Positions 37,360-45,730 of a stretch of 64,000 nt of DNA are shown one piece after another. This DNA is from Pseudomonadota bacterium (GTDB lineage: Bacteria; Pseudomonadota; Alphaproteobacteria; Rhodobacterales; Rhodobacteraceae), in NCBI GenBank assembly GCA_020161615.1, contig JAIUPD010000001.1, forward strand, positions 576,875 through 640,874, written 5' to 3'. The first letter of the stretch is position 1. Every line of letters begins with the position of its first letter. Made by a program: the position numbers and the translations under genes. The notes beneath the pieces are model-generated. The model was not told the origin of the DNA. It worked only from the letters and a program-made list of their open reading frames with translations, and searched no databases.

Positions 37360-39219
37360 TCAGCGGAAGTTGGTGTGCACGGCCTCGATGGCCGCCTGGT
37401 TCAGGGTGATCCCGGCCTCGGCCTGCAGGGCGCGGGCGAAATAGGTGAACACGTCCTGTGCCAGCGACTGGCCCATCTGCTGGTCGATGGCCTGGGCCAG
37501 CCGCTGGGTCTGCGCATCCTCGGGATCGGGGGCCTCGGTCGGGCCGATCAGGGCGAGCAGCGCCTGACCGCCCCCGACGTGCAGCACGGTCGTGCCTTCG
37601 TCGCCCGCCATCAGCTCTTCCATCATCGTGGCCGGGATCTGCGGCTGCGGGTCCAGGCGCGTGACATCCGCCAGCGTCTCGGCGGCGATGCCGCGGGCTT
37701 CCGAGAAGGCCTCGACCCCGCCCGAGGCGAGTTCGGCGCTCCATTCCTGGCCCAGCGCCGCCAGCGCCGCGTTCAGCGCCTCTTCGCGGGCCCCGGCGGT
37801 GGCGGCTTCGCGCACGGTGTCGAGGGGTTGCGGCGCGGGCGGCGTCACCCGGTCGAGGCGCAGCGCGAAGAGCCCGCCGTCCGAGAGCGGCGCGAGTTCG
37901 GGGAAATCGTCGGTCTGGACCTGCGCCGCGGCGGCGGCGAATTCGGTATAGGCGGCGATGCCTTCGGTCACGTCCGCGTTCCAGTCGATCTCGCCCAGTT
38001 CCATCGCCGATTCGGCCGCCAGATCCTCGAGCGTGGCGCCCCCCGCCAGCAGGTCGTCCAGGCTTTCCTGCTGGTCCTGGATCGCCCGGCGCGCGGCGTC
38101 GCCCGCCAGTTCCGCGCGCAATTCGTCGCGGGCTTCCTCGAAGGTGGTTTCCTGGGCGTTGAGGATGGCGTTCATGCGGAAGAGGGCCGGCCCGAGGTTC
38201 GAGGCCAGCGGACCGACGACCTGGCCGGGGTCCTCCAGCGCGAAGATCGCCGCCCCGGCGGCGCCAAGCTGCGCTTCGCTCACGTCGCCCATGTCGGCAT
38301 CGTCGAGGGTGAGGCCGCGCTCGGTCACCAGATCCTCGAAGCTGGCCTCGCCCGCGGTCAGGCGGTCCATGGCCGCCTGGGCCTCGGCCTCGGTGCCATA
38401 CACCAGCCGTTCCACCAGCCGCCGCTCGGGCTGGACGTAATCGGCGATGCGCTCGTCATAGAGGGCGCGGATCGTCGCCTCGTCGACTTCGACGCTGTCG
38501 ATCACCATCTCGGGGGTGAGCCAGGCGAAGGTGAGGTGGCGCGTCTCGGGCGTGGTGAACTCGGCCAGATTGGCGTCGTAATAGGCCTGGATCGCGGCCT
38601 CGTCGGGCTCGGTCAGCGGTGCCGGAAGCTGGGCTTCGGTCAGGGTGAAGATGTCGAAGCGGTGCCGCGTGGCGTAATAGGCCATCAGCGGCGCGCGCAG
38701 GTTGTCGGGCGTTTCGATGCCGGCCGCCGTCGCGGCCTGCAACAGGCTCCGGGCAGCGTCACGGCGGACCTGCTCCTCGAATTCGGCGGGGGTCATGCCG
38801 TTGTTCTGCAGCCGGAAGCGGTAGGTTTCCATGTCGAAGGCGCCGGTCGGGCCCTGGAAGGCGCCCATTTGCACGATGCTGCGCTGGACGTTCTGGTCGC
38901 CGACCGAGATGCCGATGCGGTCGGCCTCGTTGTCGAGCGCGGCTTCGGTGATGAGCTGGGCGCGGACCTGCTGGTCGATCTGCGCCGCCTGGGCCATGGC
39001 CAGGGTGACGGGCTGGCCGATCTGGCTCTCGAGGCCGCGCATCTCGGCCTGGAGGCCCCGGGCATAGGTATCGGCCGGGATCTGGCGGTCGCCGACGGCA
39101 CCGATCGAGGTGACGCGGCCGCCGAGGAAACTGTCGATGCCGAAGCCGCCCAGACCGGCGATCAGCATCGCCATCAGGATCCACATCATGATCGATTGCG
39201 CGCCGTTCTTCTTGGCCAT
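37360..39219 (-). CDS. ppiD: Membrane-anchored peptidyl-prolyl isomerase PpiD/SurA-like
   Basis: Periplasmic folding factor of the SurA_N/parvulin type. The 619 residues start MAKKNGAQSIMMWILMAMLI with one transmembrane helix (residues 10-28), then a SurA N-terminal-like domain (residues 40-200) and a divergent parvulin-like region (about 230-370, with RHLTFAWLTPEMVIDSVEVD and EASFEDLVTERGL). Length and topology match PpiD, which sits at the Sec translocon. The start at 39219 has GGAG upstream; the longer frame runs into the repeat. It is the first gene of a ppiD-trpE unit, as in related genera. Confidence 0.88.
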   Translation of the reverse strand: MAKKNGAQSIMMWILMAMLIAGLGGFGIDSFLGGRVTSIGAVGDRQIPADTYARGLQAEMRGLESQIGQPVTLAMAQAAQIDQQVRAQLITEAALDNEADRIGISVGDQNVQRSIVQMGAFQGPTGAFDMETYRFRLQNNGMTPAEFEEQVRRDAARSLLQAATAAGIETPDNLRAPLMAYYATRHRFDIFTLTEAQLPAPLTEPDEAAIQAYYDANLAEFTTPETRHLTFAWLTPEMVIDSVEVDEATIRALYDERIADYVQPERRLVERLVYGTEAEAQAAMDRLTAGEASFEDLVTERGLTLDDADMGDVSEAQLGAAGAAIFALEDPGQVVGPLASNLGPALFRMNAILNAQETTFEEARDELRAELAGDAARRAIQDQQESLDDLLAGGATLEDLAAESAMELGEIDWNADVTEGIAAYTEFAAAAAQVQTDDFPELAPLSDGGLFALRLDRVTPPAPQPLDTVREAATAGAREEALNAALAALGQEWSAELASGGVEAFSEARGIAAETLADVTRLDPQPQIPATMMEELMAGDEGTTVLHVGGGQALLALIGPTEAPDPEDAQTQRLAQAIDQQMGQSLAQDVFTYFARALQAEAGITLNQAAIEAVHTNFR

Positions 39220-39339
39220 GGGGGGCTCCGTCCGTCTTGTCCGCATTTCGGGCTGGCCCTGTGTATGGCCAAGCGGGTCAGGGGGCAAGTCTGCTGCGCG
39301 GGCGCGGGGAGGGGCGCTGTCATGGCCCGAGGCGCGGGT

Positions 39340-39631
39340 GACGAGGTCGGCAGAGGCGGGGGGCCAACCCCCCGCACCCCCCGCCAAAGGGGACCCTCGG
39401 GCCCCCTTTGGAAACCCCCGAGGATATTTAGGGCACAAAGATGAAGGTTAAGGGGGCGTTAAGCCGCCTTCTTTGCGCCTCAAATATCCTCGGGGGGTGA
39501 ATGCCCGCAGGGCAGAGGGGGGCAGACGGCCCCCCTTCTTCGGCGCGGCGGCACGCCGCGCCGCTGGTCGCCCCCAATTTCGTCTCCAGGGACTTGGCGC
39601 CCGCGACAGCGGGCAACGAGGGCGAAACCGC
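39340..39631. repeat. Composite intergenic element, copy H (near complete)
   Basis: This occupies most of the 412-base gap between ppiD (5' end) and the aminotransferase stop. GGGGGGCCAACCCCCC comes first, then hairpin CCAAAGGGG (39384-39392) / CCCCTTTGG (39403-39411) with a different loop; arm GAGGATATTT (39420-39429); TTAA-GGGGGCG-TTAA (39448-39462); inverted arm AAATATCCTC (39482-39491). A triple-hairpin module at 39492-39575 is nearly identical to copy E. The end GGGCAACGAGGGCGAAACCG touches the aminotransferase stop. The remaining 39220-39339 is the ppiD promoter region, with no clear -35/-10. Confidence 0.82.
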
Positions 39632-40807
39632 TCAGGTCACGCGCTTCAGCCGGGCCATCAGATCGCCGATCTGGCTCACATCCGCATTGGCGAAGGCGAT
39701 GCGCATCTCGCGGGCGCCGCCAGGCGCGCCCTCGGGGCGGAACATCGTGCCGGGCAGCATCAGCACGCCCACCTCGGCCAGGAGCCGTTTGGCGATGGCG
39801 GGCGAGGGGGCCTCGAACGGGTGGCGGGCATAGGCGAAATAGGCGCCGCAGCCCAGGAGTTCCCATCCCGGCAGTCCGGCGAAACCCTCGGTCATCGCCT
39901 GGCGTCGGCGCAGGATTTCCTGCCGTTCGCCGTCGAGCCAATCCTCGAGGTTTTCCAGCCCCCAGAGCGCGGCCATCTGCCCGGGCCCCGAGACGCAGAT
40001 CGTCACCGTGTCGAGGAATTTCTCGATCTCCGCCAGGCGGTTCGGGGCGGCGGCGATGGCGCCGACGCGGTGGCCGGTCAGCCGGTAGGCCTTGGAGAAG
40101 CTGTAGAGATGGATGAAGCTCCGCTCCCAGTCGGGGTTCCGGAACAGCCGGTGGGGCGGGCCGTCCTGGGTGTGGAAATCCCGGTAGGTCTCGTCAACGA
40201 TGAGGGCGATGCCCCTTTCCTCGCAAAGCCGTGCGAAGGCGTCCAGCGTTTCGGCGCTGTATTCGACGCCGCCCGGGTTGTTGGGCGTGACGAGGGTGAT
40301 GGCCCGGGTGCGGGGGGTGATGAGGGCGGCGGCTTCCTCGGGGTCGGGTTGCAGGCCGGGGCCGGTCGGCAGGGGGATGGCCGTCACCCCGGTCATGCTG
40401 AGCCACATCACATGGTTGAAATACCAAGGCATGGGCAGGATCACCTCGTCCCCGGGGGCGGCGAGTGTCGCCATCACGGCGCAGAAAGCCTGATTGCAGC
40501 CCGAGGTCAGCGCCATCTGAGTGGCGCGGATCTCGCCCCCGTAGAGCGCGGCGGTGCGGGCGGCGAGGCGTTCGCGGAGGGGCGCGTTGCCCAGCACAGG
40601 GGAATAGAGGTGGATGCCCGGATCCTGCTCGATGGCCCGGGCCATGGCCGCGCGCATCGCGGCGGGCGGCGGGTCGACCGGGGCGGCCTGCGACAGGTTC
40701 AGAAGGGAATAGCCCTCGGGCAGCCGGGTTTCGGCCAGCCAGCGGCGGGCCTCCATCACCGGCGGGGCGAAGGTGGCGGCGAAGGCGGGGTTCAGCAGGA
40801 GGGACAT
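39632..40807 (-). CDS. PLP-dependent aminotransferase (class I/II)
   Basis: The 391-residue fold-type I enzyme is of the aspartate/aromatic aminotransferase group. Features are LTSGCNQAFCAVMATLAAPG (cofactor site, near 105), VTPNNPGGVEYSAETL near 180, LIVDETYRDFH with the Asp/Tyr cofactor ligands near 215, and the Schiff-base Lys in YSFSKAYRLTGHRVG near residue 240. The start at 40807 (MSLLLNPAF) is preferred to the longer frame, which overlaps the upstream membrane gene. Its substrate is not evident. It follows the membrane-protein gene by 61 bases. Confidence 0.9.
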   Translation of the reverse strand: MSLLLNPAFAATFAPPVMEARRWLAETRLPEGYSLLNLSQAAPVDPPPAAMRAAMARAIEQDPGIHLYSPVLGNAPLRERLAARTAALYGGEIRATQMALTSGCNQAFCAVMATLAAPGDEVILPMPWYFNHVMWLSMTGVTAIPLPTGPGLQPDPEEAAALITPRTRAITLVTPNNPGGVEYSAETLDAFARLCEERGIALIVDETYRDFHTQDGPPHRLFRNPDWERSFIHLYSFSKAYRLTGHRVGAIAAAPNRLAEIEKFLDTVTICVSGPGQMAALWGLENLEDWLDGERQEILRRRQAMTEGFAGLPGWELLGCGAYFAYARHPFEAPSPAIAKRLLAEVGVLMLPGTMFRPEGAPGGAREMRIAFANADVSQIGDLMARLKRVT

Positions 40808-40868
40808 GGCAGGCTCGCTTTGGGTGGCGCCAGACTGCCCCAAGGCCTTCCGACCCGCAAGCCGGGCC

Positions 40869-41699
40869 TCAGCGGCGGAGCGCGCGGGCGAAGCCCCAAG
40901 CCGAGGCCAGGCCCAGCGCGGCGAGGTAGAGCCAGGGCAGCGGGCGCCCGGCGAGACCATGCAGCAGAGAGGCCAGCACGACCCAGAAGCCATAGGTGGC
41001 ATAGCCGATGGCGACCGGGCGGCCGAGTTCCTGTCGGCCCCGGGCCATCCAGGCCATCAGCGCCAGCGTGGCCGGCATCACGGCGATGAGTCGGGCGCTG
41101 AGCGGGTCCGCGGCCCAGAGGAAGAGCGGCGCGAACGGCGCCGCGGGCCAGCCGTAAAGCGCCAGCGCCCAGAGGGCGAAGAGGGCGCAAAAGCCGGTCC
41201 AGATCGCCTGTTCGGCGGGGCCGGGCGGGCTGCCGCGGCGCAGGTCAGGGGCGCGGAGCATGGCGAGGGTCGCGCTGCAGGCAAGTCCCCCCGCTACGGC
41301 GAGGAAGGCCCAGGCGATCGGTGTCTGCCAGTCGAGCCGGTCTCGGTGGAGGAGGAGGACGGCGGCCACGACCGGGGCGAGATAGAGCGCGACCATGCCG
41401 AGATAGAGGCGGATGCGGGCCGGCGAGGGGCGCCAGAGCACGGTGAGGCCGGTGGCGGCGAAGGCCAGCGCCGCGGCCCCAAGGAAGCGAAACGCGAGGG
41501 GCGGCAGCAGCCAGGCGAAGCTGGTCGGCACCCCGAACCACCAGAATGGCGCGCCGAGGATGGCGCCCGCCGTGGCGAAGGCGATGCTGCGCTGGGCGCG
41601 GCGCTGGGTCGGGGCGAAACGCGGGGCGGAGCGGTGGAGGAGCAGCGCGGTCAGGGCGAAGAGCGCGAGGAGGATGAGGATTTGCAGGGCGAGGATCAT
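40869..41699 (-). CDS. Polytopic membrane protein of unknown function
   Basis: I do not recognise a family with confidence. The 276 residues form about eight hydrophobic helices, for example ILALQILILLALFALTALLL (1-21), FLGAAALAFAATGLTVLW, LYLGMVALYLAPVVAAVLLL, WAFLAVAGGLACSATLAML, and two near the C-terminus. Loops are short and Arg-rich, giving a positive-inside topology. There is no clear transporter motif. Start at 41699 has GAGG upstream. It precedes the aminotransferase on the same strand and may be co-transcribed with it. Confidence 0.65.
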   Translation of the reverse strand: MILALQILILLALFALTALLLHRSAPRFAPTQRRAQRSIAFATAGAILGAPFWWFGVPTSFAWLLPPLAFRFLGAAALAFAATGLTVLWRPSPARIRLYLGMVALYLAPVVAAVLLLHRDRLDWQTPIAWAFLAVAGGLACSATLAMLRAPDLRRGSPPGPAEQAIWTGFCALFALWALALYGWPAAPFAPLFLWAADPLSARLIAVMPATLALMAWMARGRQELGRPVAIGYATYGFWVVLASLLHGLAGRPLPWLYLAALGLASAWGFARALRR

Positions 41700-41778
41700 C
41701 GGGCGGTCTCCGCTGGCGGCTGTGGGCAGGGTAGGCGTGGCGGTGCCGTGCGGCAAGCGGCGAGACCGAGGGCTGCGG

Positions 41779-41890
41779 GCGACGCAGAGGGCGGGCCGGG
41801 GGGCATCGAGCCCCCCGGCCCGCCTCGGGGGCGCTGCCCCCGCCGGCCTTCGGCCGCCCCCGGGATATTTGCCGCGCAAAGAAGGGGGCG
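41779..41890. repeat. Composite intergenic element, copy I (partial)
   Basis: This lies between two divergent genes. A 15-bp perfect stem (41790-41804 / 41810-41824, loop ATCGA) starting GGCGGGCC comes first, then further GC-rich hairpins, then GGGATATTT at 41862-41870 followed by GCCGCGCAAAGAAGGGGG. It has the arm plus the GCGCAAAGAAG suffix of other copies, but no dyad and no second arm. This is the only copy between divergent starts. Confidence 0.6.
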
Positions 41891-41947
41891 GGCTTGCCAA
41901 GGGGGCGGGGCTGCCGCATCAGGGGCGGGTCAAGACGGGGAATGCCC

Positions 41948-43108
41948 ATGAAACCTGCCGCGCGCGAGGCCGCCGCCATCGAGATTCTGGACCGCTGGCG
42001 CGAGGGCCGGGCGGTCGAGGCGGCCTTGACCGCCTGGGGCAGGGCCAGCCGTTTCGCGGGCTCGGGCGACCGCGAGGCGGTGCGGGATCTGGTCTTTGGC
42101 GCGGTGCGGCGATTCCGCTCGGCCGCGGCGCTGGGGGGGGGCAGCACGGGGCGGGCGCTGCTGCTGGGGCTGGCGCGGGCCGAGGGGCGGTTGCCCGAGG
42201 GCTGGACCGGCGAGGGGCATGCGCCGGTGCCGCTGACCATGGCGGAGGCGGCGCTGATGGAGGCGCCGCTGCCGCGCCTGACGCGGGGCGAGGCGCTGGA
42301 CTGTCCCGACTGGCTGCTGCCCGCTTTCGACGCGGCGCTGGGCCAGGATGCCGACCCGGTCCTGGCCTTGATGCGCGACCGCGCGCCGGTCTTCCTGCGG
42401 GTCAACCGGGGACGGGCCAGCCGCGGGGCGGTGATCGCGGAACTGGCGGAGGCGGGCATCGAGGCGCGGACCCATCCCCTGGCCGAGACGGCGCTGGAGG
42501 TCACGGCGGGCGCCCGCAAGCTGCGCACCAGCGCCGCGCTGGCAGAGGGGCGGGTCGAGCTGCAGGATGCGGCGAGCCAGGCGGTGGCGCTGGATTTCGC
42601 CGCCGTGGCCTCGGGGCCGGTCCTCGATTATTGCGCGGGCGGCGGCGGCAAGGCGCTGGCGCTGGCCGCCGAGGGTTTCGCGGTCACGGCCCATGATGCC
42701 GAGCCGCGGCGCATGGGCGATCTGCCGGTGCGTGCGGGGCGGGCCGGGGCGAGGATCGAGGTGCTGGCGGGCGAGGCCTCGGGGCTCTGGCCGGCGGTTC
42801 TGGCCGATGCGCCCTGTTCCGGCTCGGGCAGCTGGCGGCGCGCGCCCGAGGCGAAATGGGCCTTCACGCCGGAGCGTCTTGTCGCGCTCAACGCGGTGCA
42901 GACGCAGATCCTGGAGGCCTGCGCGGCGCTGACGGCCCCGGGCGGGGTGCTGGGCTATGCCACCTGTTCGATGCTGCGCGCGGAGAACGAGGACAGGATT
43001 GCGGCCTTCCTCGCCGCGCAGCCCGGCTGGCGGCTGATGGCGGAGCGGCGGCTCACCCCCCTCGACGGCGGGGACGGGTTCTATCTGGCGCTGCTGCGGC
43101 GCGAGTGA
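41948..43108 (+). CDS. 16S rRNA m5C methyltransferase (RsmB/NOP family)
   Basis: The 386-residue protein modifies cytosine in rRNA using SAM. After an N-terminal NusB-like helical domain the catalytic fold shows VLDYCAGGGGKALALAAEGF near 221 (SAM motif I), DAPCSGSGSWRRAPEAKW with Cys290, and GYATCSMLRAENED with Cys340, the second and nucleophilic Cys of the family. I chose the ATG at 41948 with GGGGA six bases upstream; an ATG two codons earlier (41942) is too close to that site. It precedes cckA by 87 bases. RsmB itself is likely but the exact target base is not certain. Confidence 0.88.
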   Translation: MKPAAREAAAIEILDRWREGRAVEAALTAWGRASRFAGSGDREAVRDLVFGAVRRFRSAAALGGGSTGRALLLGLARAEGRLPEGWTGEGHAPVPLTMAEAALMEAPLPRLTRGEALDCPDWLLPAFDAALGQDADPVLALMRDRAPVFLRVNRGRASRGAVIAELAEAGIEARTHPLAETALEVTAGARKLRTSAALAEGRVELQDAASQAVALDFAAVASGPVLDYCAGGGGKALALAAEGFAVTAHDAEPRRMGDLPVRAGRAGARIEVLAGEASGLWPAVLADAPCSGSGSWRRAPEAKWAFTPERLVALNAVQTQILEACAALTAPGGVLGYATCSMLRAENEDRIAAFLAAQPGWRLMAERRLTPLDGGDGFYLALLRRE

Positions 43109-43150
43109 CGGCGGTTTCCGCGTTTGACCTGACAACCATGGGTGGTAGGA

Positions 43151-43173
43151 TTAAAGCGTTAATATCGCTTTAA
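43151..43173 (+). promoter_or_regulatory. CtrA-type site and palindrome upstream of cckA
   Basis: TTAA-TATCGCT-TTAA at 43159-43173 matches the TTAA-N7-TTAA consensus of the CtrA response regulator. It sits within a wider perfect inverted repeat TTAAAGCG (43151-43158) / CGCTTTAA (43166-43173). The dyad ends 22 bases before the cckA ATG at 43196. If bound, CtrA-P would act at or downstream of the cckA transcription start, so repression or autoregulation is plausible. Confidence 0.65.
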
Positions 43174-43195
43174 CTCCGGGGGGCGACAAAGGCGC

Positions 43196-45652
43196 ATGCG
43201 ATTGACCAGTTCGCCCTCTGACTCGCCGCAGCTCCCGCCCGACGGGGGGGCGGATCCGCGCGCTTCCGTGCTGGAGCCGTTGATCCGGCTGGCCGCGGGC
43301 GGGCGGGTGCTGGCCTTCGCCAGCATCCTCATTGCCAGTGTGGCGCTGGGCCTGGCAATCGCCGATCTGGACCGGGCGGCGATGGTGGTGGCGACCGCAT
43401 CGGCCACGCTGGCGCTGCTGGCGATTGCGGCGATGCTGGTGCGCACCTATGCCGCGCGGCGCCGCCGTTTCGTCGGTGCGGCGCTGGCCCGTTCGGCGGC
43501 GACCGACCCCGATCCGGTGGTGGTGACCGACCTCAAGGGCCGGCCCTGCGCCGCGAACCCCGCGGCGGGGGGCGTCGCGGATCCGGCAGAGCGGCTGCAC
43601 GGCTGGTGCGTGGATGCCGCGCAGGTGGTCGATTCCCTGCTGGTCGAAGTCCGGCGGCGCGAGGCCACGACCCGCGAATTCTGGCGGCAGGACAGGGGGA
43701 TGCGCGTCTCTCTGCACAGCGTGGAAGGGGCCTTTGGCCTGATTGTCTGGCATTTTTCGACCCTGATGCGGGGCGGCGGCCGGGGGCTGGATGTGCTGGG
43801 CCTGCCCGTCGTTACCCGTGAGGGGGTGCAACTGCGGCTCAACCCCGCCGCCCGCGCCGCCTTCATGGGCGAGGAGGCCGAGGTGCTGGAGGCGCTCGAA
43901 CAGGTCCTCGACGCGGGCACCAGCGGCGTCTTCGCCCTCAGCCTGCCGGGCGGGCGGGGGATCCAGGCGGTCTCGGTTCCGTCGCGCGACGGGCTGGCCG
44001 ATATCGTGCTGTTGCCGCCGCGCGCCCTGCCCGAGGGGGGCGAGGGTAGCCCGGCGCCGCCCGCTTCGGTCTTCGAGGACATACCGGTCGCCCTGATGCA
44101 GATCGACGCCGAGGGGCGGGTCGGCGGGTCCAACCGGCTGGCGCGGCAATTGCTGGGCCTGAGCGGCGAGGAAGCGCCCTTTTTCTCGGAGGTGGTCGAA
44201 GGTCTGGGGCGCCCGGTCCCGGATTGGCTGGACGACGCAAGGGCGGGCCGTGCGCTGGGCCGGCCCGAGGTGCTGCGCGCGACCTTGCCGCAGCAGGAGA
44301 CCTTCGTGCAGATCATCCTGCGCCGCGCCACCGGCCAGAATGCCGAGGGCGCGCTGGTCGCGGTGATCTCGGACGCGACAGAGCTGAAATCGCTGGAGGC
44401 GCGCTTCGTGCAGAGCCAGAAAATGCAGGCGATCGGGCAGCTTGCCGGGGGCATAGCCCATGATTTCAACAATCTACTGACCGCGATTTCGGGGCATTGT
44501 GACCTTCTGCTGCTGAACCGTGACCGCTTCGACCCCGATTACAACGACCTGTTGCAGATCCATCAGAACGCCAACCGCGCCGCCGCCCTGGTCCGGCAGC
44601 TGCTGGCCTTCTCGCGCAAGCAGACGCTGAAACCCGAGGTCGTCTCGCTGGAAAGCCTGCTTGAGGAACTCACGCATCTGCTGACCCGGCTGGTGGGTGA
44701 GCGGATCACCCTGACGCTGACCCATGATCCGGCGCTGGCGGCGATCCGCGCCGACAAGCGGCAGCTCGAACAGGTCATCATGAATCTGGTGGTCAATGCC
44801 CGCGACGCCATGCCGATGGGCGGCACGATCCGGATCGAGACCGAGGCGCTGCATCTGCTCGACGAGCATGAGCATGGCCGTGCCCGGCTGCCGGCGGGGG
44901 ATTACGCGCTGATCCGGGTGATCGACCAGGGGATCGGCATCCCGGCCGACATCATCGACAAGATCTTCGAGCCCTTTTTCACCACCAAGAAGATCGGCGA
45001 GGGGACGGGACTGGGCCTCTCGACCGCTTATGGCATCGTCAAGCAGATGGGCGGCTATATTTTCGCCGAGTCGATCGAGGGGGCGGGGACCACCTTCACC
45101 CTCTATTTCGCCGCCGAACCGGCCGAGGCCCTCGCCGATCCCGCCCCAGTCGCCGCCCGGCCCGAAGAACCGGCCGCTGCGCCCTCGGCCGCCCCCCTGT
45201 CGCGGCGTGTTCCGGCCCGCCCGCGGCCAAGCCCGCCGCCGGTCACCGTGAACAGCGCCGCGATCCTTCTGGTCGAGGATGAGGCCCCGGTCCGCGCCTT
45301 CGCCGCGCGGGCGCTGCGGCTTCAGGGCTACCAGGTCTTCGAGGCGCAGGACGGTGAGCAAGCCCTTGATTTCCTGCGCGATCCAGCGCTCAGGGTCGAT
45401 CTCTTCGTCACCGATGTCATCATGCCCGGGATCGACGGCCCCGGCTGGGTGGCCGAGGCGCTGGAGGATCGGCCGGGCACGCCCGTGGTCTTCGTCTCGG
45501 GCTATACCGAGGATTCGCTCAGCGCCGCCATGGGGCGTATTCCGGGATCGGTCTTCCTGGGCAAACCCTTCTCGCTCAAGGACCTGAGCGAGATGATCGC
45601 CCGCGAACTGGCGAAGCGCGACGCCCTTGCAGGGGTCGCAGGCGAGGGGTGA
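43196..45652 (+). CDS. cckA: Hybrid sensor histidine kinase CckA
   Basis: Head of the CckA-ChpT-CtrA phosphorelay that controls cell cycle and, in Rhodobacteraceae, gene transfer agents and motility. The 818 residues contain two N-terminal transmembrane helices (about 40-58 and 63-82), PAS-like domains (about 95-390), the phosphoacceptor His422 in GGIAHDFNNLL, an HATPase domain with VNARDAMPMGG, GIGIPADIIDKIFEPFFTTK and GTGLGLSTAYGIV, and a C-terminal receiver with Asp740 in FVTDVIMPG. All catalytic residues are intact. A CtrA-type site lies just upstream. It is followed after 78 bases by the cobalamin genes. Confidence 0.95.
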   Translation: MRLTSSPSDSPQLPPDGGADPRASVLEPLIRLAAGGRVLAFASILIASVALGLAIADLDRAAMVVATASATLALLAIAAMLVRTYAARRRRFVGAALARSAATDPDPVVVTDLKGRPCAANPAAGGVADPAERLHGWCVDAAQVVDSLLVEVRRREATTREFWRQDRGMRVSLHSVEGAFGLIVWHFSTLMRGGGRGLDVLGLPVVTREGVQLRLNPAARAAFMGEEAEVLEALEQVLDAGTSGVFALSLPGGRGIQAVSVPSRDGLADIVLLPPRALPEGGEGSPAPPASVFEDIPVALMQIDAEGRVGGSNRLARQLLGLSGEEAPFFSEVVEGLGRPVPDWLDDARAGRALGRPEVLRATLPQQETFVQIILRRATGQNAEGALVAVISDATELKSLEARFVQSQKMQAIGQLAGGIAHDFNNLLTAISGHCDLLLLNRDRFDPDYNDLLQIHQNANRAAALVRQLLAFSRKQTLKPEVVSLESLLEELTHLLTRLVGERITLTLTHDPALAAIRADKRQLEQVIMNLVVNARDAMPMGGTIRIETEALHLLDEHEHGRARLPAGDYALIRVIDQGIGIPADIIDKIFEPFFTTKKIGEGTGLGLSTAYGIVKQMGGYIFAESIEGAGTTFTLYFAAEPAEALADPAPVAARPEEPAAAPSAAPLSRRVPARPRPSPPPVTVNSAAILLVEDEAPVRAFAARALRLQGYQVFEAQDGEQALDFLRDPALRVDLFVTDVIMPGIDGPGWVAEALEDRPGTPVVFVSGYTEDSLSAAMGRIPGSVFLGKPFSLKDLSEMIARELAKRDALAGVAGEG

Positions 45653-45730
45653 GCCGTCGCCCCCGGCCTTGCAACGCGGGGCGGGGCTGCTAGGAAGGGC
45701 GCGACCCCTTTCTCAGACCGGAACCTGCCC

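Noticed and set aside
37183-39444. A 753-codon plus-strand ORF opposite ppiD
   Set aside because: Antisense shadow from codon bias. The minus-strand ppiD has a membrane anchor, a SurA-like region and an upstream ribosome binding site.
45653-45730. Cobalamin riboswitch before cobT
   Set aside because: The gap is only 78 bases, too short for the roughly 200-base aptamer, and no conserved B12-box-like core was seen.
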